Positions 26,380-38,470 of a DNA stretch of 64,000 bases are shown piece by piece (the first letter of the stretch is position 1; every line of letters starts with the position of its first letter). The stretch lies in assembly GCF_027942865.1 (NCBI RefSeq), contig NC_134526.1:22487784-22551783 (forward strand). The letters run 5' to 3'. The notes under the pieces are model-generated. The model was not told where the DNA came from. It saw nothing but the letters and a program-made list of their open reading frames with translations, and searched no databases. The DNA is from Odontesthes bonariensis (lineage: Eukaryota; Chordata; Actinopteri; Atheriniformes; Atherinopsidae). The position numbers and the translations under genes were made by a program.

Positions 26380-26620
26380 TGTAAAAGAAATACTTTATTG
26401 ATCCCAAAGGGAAAACAGGATGCTTCAGTACTTTTTCGCCCTTTTTTAAAATCAGAATCAATTAGAAGCAGTTTGTACTGGGCTGAAGAAGCCTCTGACT
26501 GAGTGCACCATTGTTTCGTCACTGTGTTGTGTGGAAGGTGCGGCCCGTTATGTTCAGCAGCAGGGGGCTCCAGAGCAGCTCCCAGCACAGAGCCTGCCTT
26601 CTTTATCAGTTTGTCCACTT
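26380..26620 (-). mobile_element. LINE 3' fragment (end of reverse-transcriptase ORF)
   Basis: On the minus strand a frame reads DKLIKKAGSVLGAALEP, later HNTVTKQ, then KKGRKSTEASCFPFGIN. This follows the order of the C-terminus of a common fish LINE polyprotein (KLI+KAGSVLG...HPLH.TV.KQ...ERY+KSFLP.AI). It is followed by the 3' tail GGGATCAATAAAGTATTTC near 26385-26405. The copy is 5'-truncated and mutated. The exact LINE clade is uncertain. Confidence 0.55.
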
Positions 26621-27737
26621 TTGTCCCTTTTTTGGTTGTTTGTTATTACACATGCAGGCATGACCACCTTATTTAAAACTCATTTGATCCAATGAGATCA
26701 TGAGCAGTTTCAAATGTTAAGTTTTCTGAGTTGCTGATAAAAGCCCTGAGACTTTTCAACTTAAGATCCATAAAACAACTATAGATATTCATTATTCAGC
26801 TCAGTGTTATTTATTACCTTGAGTTTTTTTTATCTCTTTTGTGAATTTTAGATCGTTTTGCTTCCTGGTATATGTGTGAGTGTGTGTGCATTGATTTTTT
26901 TATTCATCTCTGTTGTATCTCGAATGTTGCCTCAATTCAGTATACTTTTCATTTAATTCTATTTATGTTTTTGTCCATTCCAAGCCGATTAATTGCAATA
27001 CAATCATAATCAAATCCCAGAAATTAAACTCCCAGTTTGGTGCAATTCATACAAAGCCAATGCCCATTCGACTTTTAGAAGCTCTGGGAACCACAAGTGA
27101 ACCTGCAGTCTGAGAGCAAAGTGCTCTGTTTGGAAAATATTGCCCGGTGAGATCTTTGAGATATGACGGAGCTTGGTCATACTTTGCTTATTGTTTTTAA
27201 TGCTTCCTTTTAATTTGCCCTACAACTGACAAATCCAAAAGACTAATTCCTAGATTCTAGATGCAGCTCTTTAAATACTCTGAAGGACTTCAATGTTGGC
27301 TGTGTGTGGAACCCCTGAAATTAGCAACATTGTGTCCTCCAACGTGACTGATCCAAATCACTTTCTAGCGAGTGCGCATACCTTTGATGACACAGATTGT
27401 GATCTGTCTTCTGAATGTTGATGTCTTTACAGTCATTTTGCATCTCTGTGTAGTCATTTAATCCACTTTACAACAAGGAATGCAGCTTTCTCCAAACCAC
27501 CAACTCAGCTGCGTCCCCAATATGTCTGTATGCATAGATGGAGTAAACATTAGAAGCATCTCATGTGATGCATTCGAACGCCATCACTGGCGTTCCATCA
27601 AATTCTACCGCTCTCGGACGGAGTGTTAAACCTCACAGGAAGGTCAGATATACAGTATGTATAAACAAAGGCCTGGGACAGAAACAGCTGTCGGTATGAA
27701 TCCAGCTGTGATGTGTAAACACCGCATTACGCCCTTA
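26621..27737. other. Intergenic DNA, nothing recognised
   Basis: AT-rich sequence without a supported gene or element. Confidence 0.35.
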
Positions 27738-27900
27738 AAATGGTAAACGGACTGCATTTATATGGCGCTTTTACACGACAAGCCACATTCACCCATCCCA
27801 CATTCACTGGCCAGGGGAGGCCAGAGATCGAACCACCGACCTTTGTGACTGGCAGACCACCCCTCCTCCTCCCGAGCAACGGCCTCACCAATTGCACCAA
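27738..27900 (-). mobile_element. tRNA-like SINE or related short fish repeat
   Basis: The block starts AAATGGTAAACGGACTGCAT and contains TTATATGGCGCTTTTAC, CACATTCACCCAT and AGATCGAACCACCGACCTT, the signature of an abundant fish repeat. On the minus strand it includes GGTTCGATCTC, close to the tRNA B-box GGTTCGANNCC, which suggests a tRNA-derived origin. There is no complete cloverleaf, so it is not a tRNA gene. The family name is uncertain. Confidence 0.5.
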
Positions 27901-28289
27901 TTACACTACACACAGCCTGGCAGCCAGCCATCATTTTCCCCTTGAAACACTTTGCAGGGTAATTTTTCAAGTAATTTACTCCTTCTCTCCTTGTTGATAA
28001 AAGCCACATTATAGTTTTATCACAGTCTTTAAGCACCATTATAACACATTATTTAAACTGTCAGCGAAAACCTCTCGACTTCTGGTTATATTTCCTTCAT
28101 TTAGACGCAAACTGGTGATACATAAGGTGGCGGGCATGGCTCCCAGTTCGTGGGTTAAATCTCAAGCTTTGTTTTTTCGTAATCAGTCTAACAACTCAGT
28201 AAAGGTAGACTAAAAGGCTCCACCAGGAAAAATAAAGATAACAAAGATAAGATATCCAAAAATCATAAAGTGTGCTCTTCCTTTTTCAG
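27901..28289. other. Upstream flank/intron of c1qtnf6
   Basis: No coding signal. The c1qtnf6 ATG exon begins after the acceptor TTTTTCAG ending at 28289, so an untranslated first exon lies somewhere upstream and was not located. Confidence 0.4.
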
Positions 28290-28297
28290 GCACAGAT

Positions 28298-29723
28298 ATG
28301 TTGGGTTTCCTCCTCCTTTTGTCCCTCTCCTCCTTTGTGGCCACGGTGCCCCCTCCCAGTGCTCCCCCTGACCCCTGCAGAAACTGCTGTGATCACCTGG
28401 AGCCAGCAGAGGGAAGTGGAGATCAGCCACCGATGAGAGAGTTCAGCCATGTCCCAGAGATCCGCACCTACATCAACATGACCATACTGAAAGGTAATGC
28501 AGCAGCAACCGAACAGCGGTACACATTACATTATCTCCAAGCATGGAACGGTACATGATTCATTGTTCGATTGATGGAAAAACGTCGCCCAGTCCCTGGG
28601 CCAGCAAAGTAACATCAGCCAATAATAGTTCCACCGCCGTGCCCCACAGTTTCTATGAGAAAAGGTTTTCTTCTGACATGCCTCCCATGCAGTTCAAATG
28701 TGGGTCTTTCTGATCGGCACACTTTGACACCAACAGCTGCCAGAGTTCCCTGCAGATAATGTGACCACATTTTGGGGTCCTTGGGCTGAATCCGCTGGGT
28801 CGAGCCATCCGGGACAAACCGGCAGCCATTTCAAACATCTTTCTGCTAATAAAAGATCATTTCAAACCCCGGGTTTAAATGAGACTTCCTGTGAACATTC
28901 AAATTATTGGCAGCTAATCTGGAACCACTGATGATTGGAAGATTTTGAGGTGTGGGCGTCATCTGATTACCATTTCCATAAGATTTTTTTTTTTAATGAC
29001 TGTTGCTTCCAGATAAACCTAAAACATGAAGATGACATGTCTTTTGTAGCTTGTCTGTTGTTGAAAATCCTTTTATGAAATGAAAGGTTTTTCTTTCACT
29101 TACTTGCACTGTATGTACACTGAAAGTTCTCCATCTGTGATCATATTGTGCATTATTAATGTCACTCAGGGGACAAAGGAGACCGTGGGATCAGAGGGAC
29201 ACCAGGTAAAGCTGGACAGGAAGGCCCCCCAGGTTCCAGGGGGCCCATGGGCTCCAAAGGCAGTAAGGGTCAGGCAGGCCCTCCAGGAGACCCCTGCAAA
29301 ATCCAGTACTCTGCCTTCTCTGTCGGCCGTCGCAAATCCCTTCACAGCTTGGATGCCTACCAGACGCTGGTATTTGACACGGTCTTTGTCAACCTGGGCG
29401 GCCACTTCGACATGTTCGAGGGGAAATTCCTCTGCCACGTCCCGGGGACCTACTTCTTCAACGTCAACATTCACACGTGGAACTTTAAGGAAACGTACCT
29501 ACACATCATGCAGAACGACACCGAGCGGGCGATCATATACGCCCAGCCCAGCGACCGCTCCATCATGCAGAGCCAGAGCCTGATGCTGCAGCTGGAGCTG
29601 AACGATGAGGTGTGGGTCCGCCTGTACAAGAGGGAGAGGGAGACTGCCATTTACAGCGACGATGTCGACGTCTACATCACTTTTAACGGATACATCATCC
29701 AACCCAGTGTGGGGGACAACTGA
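28298..29723 (+). CDS. c1qtnf6: Complement C1q tumor necrosis factor-related protein 6
   Basis: CTRP6 is a secreted adipokine-like protein that forms trimers through a collagen stalk and a C1q/TNF-type head. In mammals it dampens the alternative complement pathway. Two coding exons, 28298-28493 and 29170-29723, join in phase 1 and give 249 residues. Visible are a signal peptide (1 to ~17), a CxxCC motif at 27-31, an N-glycosylation site N60 in YINMTILK, fourteen Gly-X-Y triplets at about 66-107 ([19 protein letters not shown]...), and a complete C1q head from ~110 to the end with [27 protein letters not shown] and [16 protein letters not shown]. Each matches human C1QTNF6 closely, and the ITILKGDKGD-type junction is conserved. 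AATAAA overlaps the stop codon (29723-29728) and another lies at 29945-29950. It faces chst12 tail to tail. Confidence 0.95.
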
Positions 29724-31500
29724 ATAAAAGAAAAAGGATTACAATACTCTGTTACCGCTTGATTTTTTGATGGAAATAACAAAAAAATCCAACATCCCTC
29801 TAGCATTCACTAACATATTGCTCACATTTCAAAGTGTCATAGATCTGTAATGTTACATTGTGTTACATTGCCCATTTTTGGTAATTTTATTTTAGCTTCA
29901 ATCATCTCTGAGATGTCCCCATGGGTTCTTATGGGAAATCACAGAATAAACATTACATCTGAAGAACAAATAGGATGACAGTGGAAAAAAATGTGAAATT
30001 TTAAACACTCGTATTCAAAACTGAAAACAGGATTGGGAATGGGGAATTCTTTCTCTGTCTTGTTGGTACCAAACTCATGTCTGCTAGTACATATAGAGCT
30101 ACTTTCAGCAGGAAATAGGAAGATTTGAAACAAGCAGCCTGGGCGCAGGGCAAAGGTAACAAACTCTGCCTGTCAGTAGCTGAAGGCCACAATAAATGTT
30201 GTCATTTCACAGGCGTTTGTGGTGGAGGCTCCAGCAGCTTTTAAATCAACTAGTTTCCAGTTTTTGAGCTACGCTACATGCTAAGTCATTGCAAAATGAT
30301 TCAACGTGATTCATCATCTGCTAAGTTTTAGTGACAAAAGATAAAAGCAGAACGTGGAATATTAGCAGTTAGCGTTTGGCATTTGCAAACAAGCGATTCA
30401 AACTTTCTTCTTCTTCAGAGGGCGTCAGAGCTGGAACCTGAAATCCTACACAAAGTTGAATGCTTTGTTTGTGATTCCGGTCCCGTAGTTTTTCACCGTG
30501 AGTGTGAATAAAAATGAGGATGAAGACAAACGCAGCCCACATACATTAGGGGTCTGCAAGCATCGAAAACAGTGATCAGAAAAAGCAGAAGCACACCTGA
30601 GCACAGTAATAAACACACTATTCAGGTGTGTGTACTGTCGATAAACTGACTATGTAGCTGATTATCCCAGACAGACAAACCAGTTATGTTATTGATACAG
30701 ATGTTTTTGACATAATACATAATACTACTTTTTAAATCATAGTTGCGAGTCCGGCCACTTATTGTCTGTCACAGCATTTTGTTTGTCGCCAGCCAAGAGA
30801 CTTTTGGCTGGGTTGCCAGTGAGCGATTACCTCCTGTGACTCAGGAAACAGTCATCTGATAAACACGAACACAGTGACACCTTGAGGATGCAACAAAGAG
30901 GAGTGTCACACCAGCAATCCACATCATACGTATGCCACGTTACTGTTTATACATTTAGACATCACAGCTTGCCTTATTTTTCTGCCATAATCATTTTTTT
31001 GTTTTGTTTTAAAGGGCTGCTCTGGTGCGTTTTATTTTCCTCTTGCTCTCCAACAGGCTTTCATGTCAATCGTTCCAGCAGGAGAGACTATTCTCCTGCA
31101 TGTCCTGATGGTTTGCTTTAAGCAATCGGACGCTGAGGCCTACAAACACATTGGTAATGGAAATACTAAGCACAGCATTATCAGGAGACATTTTCGCTTT
31201 AATCCTTCTAAGACAACGGATTTGCAGACACTGATTAAAAATATCCCTTCGTTCCCCGCAACCTTTATTTCTATTGTATGAAATGAAAATACTGATGCAG
31301 CTGCATGGATATCTGCAGCTTTTAAAACGGACTAACAAACAAAACCAAAATAAACAGTCTGTTTTGCGTTGCATGGGTTTCTGTGATGAGCAGCTGGAAC
31401 GAGGTCAAAATGTAGGGCATGGATTGTTCCGTCATGCAGGACCGTTGCTGTGGCGACAGGTTGCTGGACAAAAGTGAGCACATCAGCTTTAATCAAGGCC
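29724..31500. other. Intergenic region between c1qtnf6 and chst12 (convergent)
   Basis: This holds the c1qtnf6 3' end (signals at 29723-29728 and 29945-29950) and about 1.5 kb without a recognised gene. It is the junction between a block matching human 22q12 and one matching human 7p22. Confidence 0.45.
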
Positions 31501-31549
31501 CATTAAGCCTCTGAGACTGAGCAAAAAGCAGCATTTTACTCATGTTTTT

Positions 31550-33434
31550 TTTTATTATTTTTTATTTTGCCAATAAATAAACTGTTTGACTTACAAACAA
31601 TCTGAATTCCATCCTCCTGTTACAGCTTGTTTGTTTGCACTTTCACCAAGAAAAAACCCCATAAAACTCTGAGAACGTAATCGCTGACATAGAGAATTTG
31701 GACAGTCACATTAAAAAAAACCACAACAAAGAATCGAACATGAATACAAAAAAATAGATATATATATATATGAAAATACGACTTGTCTTACAATACAAAC
31801 ACTGGTGAGGTGGGACTGCTGACTGACTACATCCACACCCGACAGTATATGGCCATATAACGAGACTTGGGGTTAAAAAAAAGGAAACATGGCTCTAGCT
31901 TTTTTTACAAGGACACGATGCTCCACAATGATTCAAAACAAAGAAATGGTAAGGCGTTGAGACAACACCTACACAGTGCGCGTCCATCTCCATGACTTGC
32001 AGAATAATGTGGCACGGAGCGCACGGCCTGAACCACGCAAAAAAATCCAGAACACGAGCACACTGAGGGAGAAATCCTACAAATCATCTTTCACAACTCA
32101 TATCAACCTCCCACACAAACAGTTTAAAATTAGGCTAAAGGGCTTCACTCTTTCCTATTGGTCCCAAATAAAGGTCACATCGGATATAAACACGAATATC
32201 AAATATACCTTGCTGTCGCTTTGTGTAGCTCTCACCGTGTTGCGATTTGAGTAAAAATGAAGTCCTACAAAAATACTAATATAATTTTTTGCTTTGTAAA
32301 CTTTTGCAACCAAAGGCACTGTCTCTTCTTCCCAACCGTCCGACCCAACACACCCTCAATGTTGAAACTCCTCCTTGACACCAACGCTGACTGTAGTCTC
32401 ATTTTGCACCAGCTACTTTTTTTTAAGCTCTTTCTAACATGCTAACATGCACCAAACCAACCTGGGTTCAAGTAATGCTACAAAAATAACGCACCTCGTG
32501 AAAATGCTGCCCTTAAAATCGTATCGATAAAGAAAAGGAGGATTCCTTTAAGAGACCGACTGAAAACACAGAGGCACACCTGTACAGTTGGAACCCATGA
32601 GAACCATGCTGAAACTCCAGTTTACTGTCTGAAACAAATCCAGTCAATCAGTGATGGAACCGCTGTGCTTTTATATGCTGAGCGCTTCCAAACTGGCAAA
32701 AATAAAACAGGCACGTCTAAATAAACTCTGCAATGTTTTTTTTTGTTAAGCAACATGAACATATCCATCACGTCTGGGTATGAAGGTATCGTGGAACCAT
32801 TGTCCGGTTGCTGGCAGCTGCTATCGGTACATATTCTCAACATAAAAAGAAAAATAGTTCCCTTTCATGCTAACAAACATTGCGCTTAAAACACAGTAAG
32901 ACAGGTTCGCTGACAACTACTGACAGTGCAACAACATTTAAAACTAATCTAGTAACACCTTGTTTTATCTACACGCCCACAAACACAAAGCGCGGCTCTG
33001 TGGCATCGTTTCTTTCCACGATTGTGCTACCATACGACACGTGATCGCTGCATTTAGTCAACGCGACTGTGGGCACAAATGGCAGGCATGGCATGACATC
33101 AATGCAGGGGGGCTTACGGCACTCAACACGGGGTGTGGAGACTATTCCGTTTGCACAGGATGAATCTGTACCACTCTGAAAAGTGCAAGACTCCTCATCT
33201 CGTTGACTTAAAGAGAAACGATACTGGCTAATGGATTTGCATTATTCGTGTGCTTCCTTACAAGATTGAGTGCACTCTAAGTGTAGCATAGACAGGAGTG
33301 GAAAACACGTGTGCACAGCCCAGAACAAAGGCATGTCTAACTGTTGGTAGGGTGTGGCATTACTACATTTGTCTAAAAAAACAAACAAACAAACAAAAAA
33401 AACTTTGTCAGAGTGGCTGTTAGCTCTGTGGCAA
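31550..33434 (-). other. chst12: Probable chst12 3' untranslated region
   Basis: Downstream of the chst12 stop (minus strand) there is about 1.9 kb without coding signal. Reverse poly(A) signals TTTATT lie at 31551-31556 and 31561-31566 in a T-rich cluster. A short (CAAA)n run is at 33378-33400 and a (TA)n run near 31757-31771. The 3' end is an inference. Confidence 0.4.
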
Positions 33435-36400
33435 TCACTCATTGAGGATTGAATCTGGCCTGTCGTAACCAAAAAGCCTGAAGTCAGGCTCATAGAGCTT
33501 GTAGAGTTCTCTGCGTGCCTCGACAGGTACTGTGCTGAACCAATCCGACTCCCAGCTGCTTGCTGTAAGGTTCCTGTGTGAGGTGGGGAACTCCACCACG
33601 TTGTCCACCCGCAGCTGGCGCAGAAGGAGCTCGGCGTCCTCCTCTGCCGTCTCCAGGTGGCCCACAAAGTCGTACTGAATCTGGCACGGGTGACACAGTC
33701 GATACACTTGCCGCCAGTGCTCATTAAAGGGCATGTCCTTCTCCGTCTGAGGGTCCAGGAGGTACTGGATGAAGTGAGAGAAAGAGGGATGGATGCCCAG
33801 AGCAAACGCCTCATCCACAGTGGCAGGTGGGGTCGGCTGGTTGGCGTAGCGACGCAGCATGACCTGCGCAAAGCGCCGGTAGAAGTCATCGTTGCGCATC
33901 TCAAATTTGTTCCTGTAGGCTGAGATGAGGCGCACGAAAGGGTCCCTCACAAAGAGGAACTTGGTGTACTTCTTCAGCTTCACCTGGAAAAATTTAAGTA
34001 AAATTGAATCAACTTGTTAATCTGCAGCTAGTTGTTTAAGCCTGTCGATTGTCAACTGAGCGTCTAAAACAGTTGGGTTAAAACAGTTGGGTTAAAACAG
34101 TCGAGTTAAAAAAGTGGGGTTAAAACAGTCGAGTTAAAAAAGTGGGGTTAAAACAGTCGAGTTAAAAAAGTGGGGTTAAAAAAGTGGGGTTAAAACAGTT
34201 GGGTTAAAACAGTCGAGTTAAAAAAGTGGGGTTAAAACAGTCGAGTTAAAAAAGTGGGGTTAAAAAAGTGGGGTTAAAACAGTTGGGTTAAAACAGTCGA
34301 GTTAAAAAAGTGGGGTTAAAAAAGTGGGGTTAAAACAGTTGGGTTAAAACAGTCGAGTTAAAAAAGTGGGGTTAAAAAAGTCGAGTTAAAAAAGTGGGGT
34401 TAAAAAAGTGGGGTTAAAACAGTCGAGTTAAAAAAGTGGGGTTAAAACAGTCGAGTTAAAAAAGTGGGGTTAAAAAAGTCGGGTTAAAACAGTCGAGTTA
34501 AAAAAGTGGGGTTAAAACAGTCGAGTTAAAAAAGTCGGGTTAAAACAGTCGGGTTAAAAAAGTCGGGTTAAAAGAGTTTTACACGACCCTCCAAAAGCAC
34601 CAACGTGTGCGGAGATCATGAAGATTTATTGGTAGAAAGGTCTGAGAGTAAATCAGCTGTGTGAGCTCAGGTTGAAAGTGAAGACCGACACATTTCTATA
34701 AATTCTATCATCTAGTCAGTGTGTCTGTGTGTTTGTGTGTGTGTGTGTGTGTGCTCAATTCTCCGGCCTAAGCACCACGACACGTGGAAATCAATAACAC
34801 ATTTGACAAATCCATAAGCCTATAATGTTAAATTAGGTGGAATTTCTGAACAGACCTTCATGAGGTGCCTTGCAAACTTGCCATAACGCTTCCAGAACTT
34901 GTTGAAGGTGAAGTGCATGCTGCTGTTGTGGACCAGGTCCCAGGGGATAGCCAGAGGGTCTCTCTGGGGAACGCCCTCCTGCAGCATGCTCTCACTGAGA
35001 ACTATCATGATGCGCTTCCAGTTGCTGCACGCCACCTGAAGTTTAAAGCAGAGCGCCGAGTTACGGCACGGAAACAGATGGAAGCAGGTGGGCGCTGCTG
35101 CCACAGAAACTCAAAGTACTGAAAGTATGAAAGCGGCACACGTGTTGAATACCTTGGGGACATAGCAGTAGATAACACCGTGCCTGTCGTCCACAATGAG
35201 ATGATCCAACTCCTTGTTGGGAATGTCGTCAAATGAACGGTTTTTCCCGGGAAACGCCACGCTGTCATTGGAGCACATCTCCCGAAGGAGCCTCCGTCTC
35301 TGCTCCTGGTTGTTCCAGAGGGTAAAGCAAAAAAAAACTAAAAAATTTAATTCATCAGAGTAGGCTTCACTCATTTACTCATGCACAGCAATGTGAGAGA
35401 GAGAGTACAAGTTATTTCACTTGTAAAGTTTGACATATCAGGACGACAACAACAAAAAACTCTGTCTTACTTTACCAGCTCCTAAAATCCGGCTAATACA
35501 GCCTCAGATGCAGAACAACAAAACATATAAAACTGTGTAATTACAAAAAAATATGAGCCAAGATGTCAGAAACTAAGCACGCCTCACGAATCAACAGCTA
35601 GGAGGAACACATTTAGCTGCAACAACTTGAAGTAATTTCTGTTATGACGTCATAAGTCTCTCTCGCTGCTGTGGAGGAATTTTGGCCACAGCCAGAACGT
35701 CCACACCTCGGTCTGCTCAACTGTCTTAAATGTTTTCCACTCGTGAACAATCTTCCTCTCTGTAGAATGACGGACTCCAAATAGTTTGGAAATGGGCTCA
35801 CAACCCCTTCCCAGATTGATGGGCTGCAACGATTGCTTCTCTGAGATCACTGCTGATGTCTTTCCTCCTTGGCATTGTGCCAACACACACCTGAATGCAG
35901 CAGACCAGCAAACTGACAAAACTTCTGCTTTTATAGAGGTGCTCACACTGGCTGATGATCAATTAATGAAGTGCATTTGATTAGCAGCAACTATTCATTC
36001 TCTTATTTCCCAAGAAAGCAATAAAGGTGTACTTATTTTTTTTCCACACGCTACTTCTGGATTTTGGCTTAGTTTCAGTTAATAAGTCATGAGACGGCGT
36101 CATATGTCATGTGTTGTTGTTCATCGGAGGTTGTATTTTGCTCTTTAAGACCTGGTAGGGACCAAGCCATTTCTTTTATTCTGTCCTACAAACCTTACCA
36201 TGCCTTAAAGTATTTACACAAATGCATGTTACACGATGTCCTGCGGTCCTCAACTGTATGAATATAGACGTTTGGGCTTGAGGTCGCAGGTAAAGCACAA
36301 GTGGAACTAACAACACTATATAACCGCTACTCGGAATGATTGTGTTAACCTGTCTCTCGCGGAGCTCCGCTGCCACTGGGGTCAGGTGAATCTTCCACTC

Positions 36401-36715
36401 CCTCCGCGGTATGTACCGCTCCTCCGCTTTCTCCGACTGGTTGCTGGTGTCAGCCGGAGCGGTGTCAGTGGGCTCCCCGGTTCCTGGCTCGAGGAACTGG
36501 TTGACAAAGGCATCGATATCGGACAGGAAGGAGGGGGTCCGGGAGGTGTGAGGCCTCGGCTGGGGGGGAGGATGAGGGATTTTGGGACCCGGCGACACAG
36601 GTGTGTGCAAATAGAGGTGAGAGGCACCGACATCGTCCCAGTAGATGATGATCAGAAGAATCATGAAAGCCGAGCCCAGGACTACAAAAATGCGGAACAT
36701 CCTTGACGTTCCCAT
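33435..36715 (-). CDS. chst12: Carbohydrate (chondroitin 4) sulfotransferase 12
   Basis: This Golgi type II membrane enzyme transfers sulfate from PAPS to the 4-OH of GalNAc in chondroitin/dermatan chains. Four coding exons on the minus strand, 36715-36350, 35305-35153, 35035-34856 and 33983-33435, give 415 residues (human CHST12 has 414). The N-terminus MGTSRMFRIFVVLGSAFMIL then LIIIYW is the membrane anchor and matches CHST12, not CHST11. A Pro-rich stem follows. VPKVACSNWKR (about 171-181) is the 5'-phosphosulfate-binding motif and FLFVRDPFVRLISAY (242-256) the 3'-phosphate motif. FNEHWRQVY and CHPCQIQYDFVG are family hallmarks, and the end is LFGYDRPDSILNE. As I recall, the human ORF lies in one exon, so three coding introns are notable. 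An untranslated upstream exon is implied by an acceptor at 36733-36731. Confidence 0.93.
34064..34577. repeat. 14-bp minisatellite in chst12 intron
   Basis: About 36 tandem 14-bp units of the form AAAA(A/C)AGT(TGG/CGA/GGG/CGG)GTT run from 34064, ending in a degenerate AAAAGAGTTTT. Three main unit types alternate in blocks such as TTGG-CGAG-GGGG-CGAG-GGGG-GGGG, which suggests growth by duplication of multi-unit blocks. The array lies in the intron between chst12 coding exons 3 and 4 (34855-33984). Confidence 0.95.
35540..36180 (-). mobile_element. DNA-transposon-derived repeat, family not assigned
   Basis: Words such as TTAGCTGCAACAACTTGAAG, GTGGAGGAATTTTGGCCACA, CTTTCCTCCTTGGCATTGTG, ACACACACCTGAATGCAGCA, CTTTTATAGAGGTGCTCACA and TTGTTGTTCATCGGAGGTTG occur in the order I remember from a widespread fish DNA transposon. 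The copy fills most of the first coding intron of chst12. It has no intact frame. The family name is not certain to me. Confidence 0.5.
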
Positions 36716-37153
36716 AGTGACCGTTGCTTGCTACAGAATCACCATAGCAACAGACTTCCTTATTTTTCAGGGTGTCTCCACAGCATTTCCATGGCAGCAA
36801 ATTGAAACGGTTACCGGCGTCTTTTCATGTGACTACCAGGACGACAGAGCGGAATTGTGGGTCTCATGTTACAGGGTTACCACGGCAACACAGTCGAGGT
36901 CCAGCAGCACCATGTCACCACGGAGGTGGACACACGGCAGAATCTGTGGTGGGATCGGAGTTATCATGATGCTGTTGCAAAGCAGGAAGGCGCAGTACAG
37001 GGGAAGAAGCCCTCAGCCCTGCTCCATACCTGCAGCACACACACAGAGGAAACACCTTTATGTTCAGATTCTCTGCTTGGCTCTGAACAGGACAATAAAT
37101 CATTTTGTATCTTTGCAACAGGATGAAAACCTAAACACCGTCATCTAAAAAAA

Positions 37154-37193
<40 letters not shown>

Positions 37194-38470
37194 AGGCTGC
37201 TCTTGGTTTCTTTTTTTTTTCCGTTGGGTTGAAGAACACAGACACACACAGAGGCACACAGACCGAGGCTAAACTAAACACAATCCATGCTATTTCTTTT
37301 ACTAAAGAGAACTTGAAAACTAGAGCAAGGGGCGAGCGTGACCCTTTATTGGGCTAAATTTATGACAAGGCATGGGCTGAATTTCTCCTTCAGCCCTTGG
37401 AGTTGACCTAACTCCCACTCCCGGCAGTAAAATCACGAGTGGTTGTGAAATAGCTCCACGTCAGGGGGCTCAGCACACCAAAAAAGCAATATGTCCTAAC
37501 CACACCAGCTTTATTTTGAATTATAGCCCTTCTGTAAGACATGTTTAAAGGAGGGCCAGTATTAAATGCTTAACCACCTAATCATGTGTTCTGCACCAAA
37601 GACACGCGCTGAAGCCCAAGTGAGGTTTCCAGACAATCAGCCTTGAATGGTAGAGAGTAAATATGACTTTTCACGGGTCTCAGGGTGCGGTCTATCTTCT
37701 CCCTCCAGTTTAGTTAGTTCAAAAGTCCCAGGGCGTCACTTTTCCACTCGAACACTCTGCTAAATTTGGAGCCCTCGTGCAACAGTCTTCATCTTATTTC
37801 ATTTCCAGAAGCTGAGAGGGAACCATTGACACAGAAAGCCCTCTCAGGAGGCAGCAGACTGCACTATTCTGCGTCTCTGCACGCAATGGACCGATCAGCG
37901 GCTGTCCTGTTGTGTACACTGCATCAGATTTATCACCGGGGGGGGGGGGGGGCAAAAAGCATTCCCTTAATCTGCCACTGATCAAATGAAAAACAACGCA
38001 CTAAATTCCAGCTTTGAGATACACTCACTTTTTCTGACGAGCTCCACTTTACAATGTTATAAACTGCTTCTTCCACAGCAATTTGTGGGCTGAAAGCTGC
38101 AACTTTGATTCCCATAGCAAAAATGATAGCAATTCAAACTTTACACCCCAAAAAATACCCCCCCAAAACCCCCCCACATATTACACATATGTAATGCTTG
38201 TGTATGAGAGTGTAAGAGTGTTTAACATATTTCAAATTGGCTCACAACTGACTAACCACATCATTTTGATGGATTCAGCACATTAATCCATCTTTCATTT
38301 CTAAATGATAAATTGCAGTCAAAAAAGAGAACATTTACAATAAAACACATTTGAACCCTTTTTATATTTAACTTTTAGTTGCTGTTTGTTTCTTTTAATG
38401 GCATTAAAGAGTACGGCTGGCTGCATTGCTTTTAGCCTTCTTTAATCGAAATCGAGCTTTGGACTAATTA
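36716..38470. other. chst12 5' flank/intron
   Basis: Just upstream of the chst12 ATG (minus strand) a splice acceptor ATTCTGTAG ends at 36731, leaving a 15-base leader in the exon. Beyond it lie a (TA)n microsatellite (about 37158-37191), a G run at 37939-37952 and unremarkable DNA. Open frames overlapping the first coding exon on the plus strand are shadows. Confidence 0.45.

Noticed and set aside
27738-27900. tRNA gene on the minus strand (B-box GGTTCGATCTC)
   Set aside because: No complete cloverleaf or A-box could be built. The surrounding text matches a common fish repeat.
33242-33904. 220-codon minus-strand frame overlapping the last chst12 exon
   Set aside because: It is out of frame with the sulfotransferase motifs. 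The 33983-33435 frame carries the conserved residues.
34064-34577. 14-bp GGGTTAAA-like repeats as telomere-type DNA
   Set aside because: The unit is not TTAGGG, the array is intronic and the variant blocks are typical of a minisatellite.
35786-35980. Short open frame in the chst12 intron
   Set aside because: It lies in a recognised transposon-derived repeat and has no independent support.
36386-37148. Plus-strand frames over the first chst12 coding exon
   Set aside because: They are antisense shadows of the Pro-rich stem of CHST12 and its flank, with no homology of their own.
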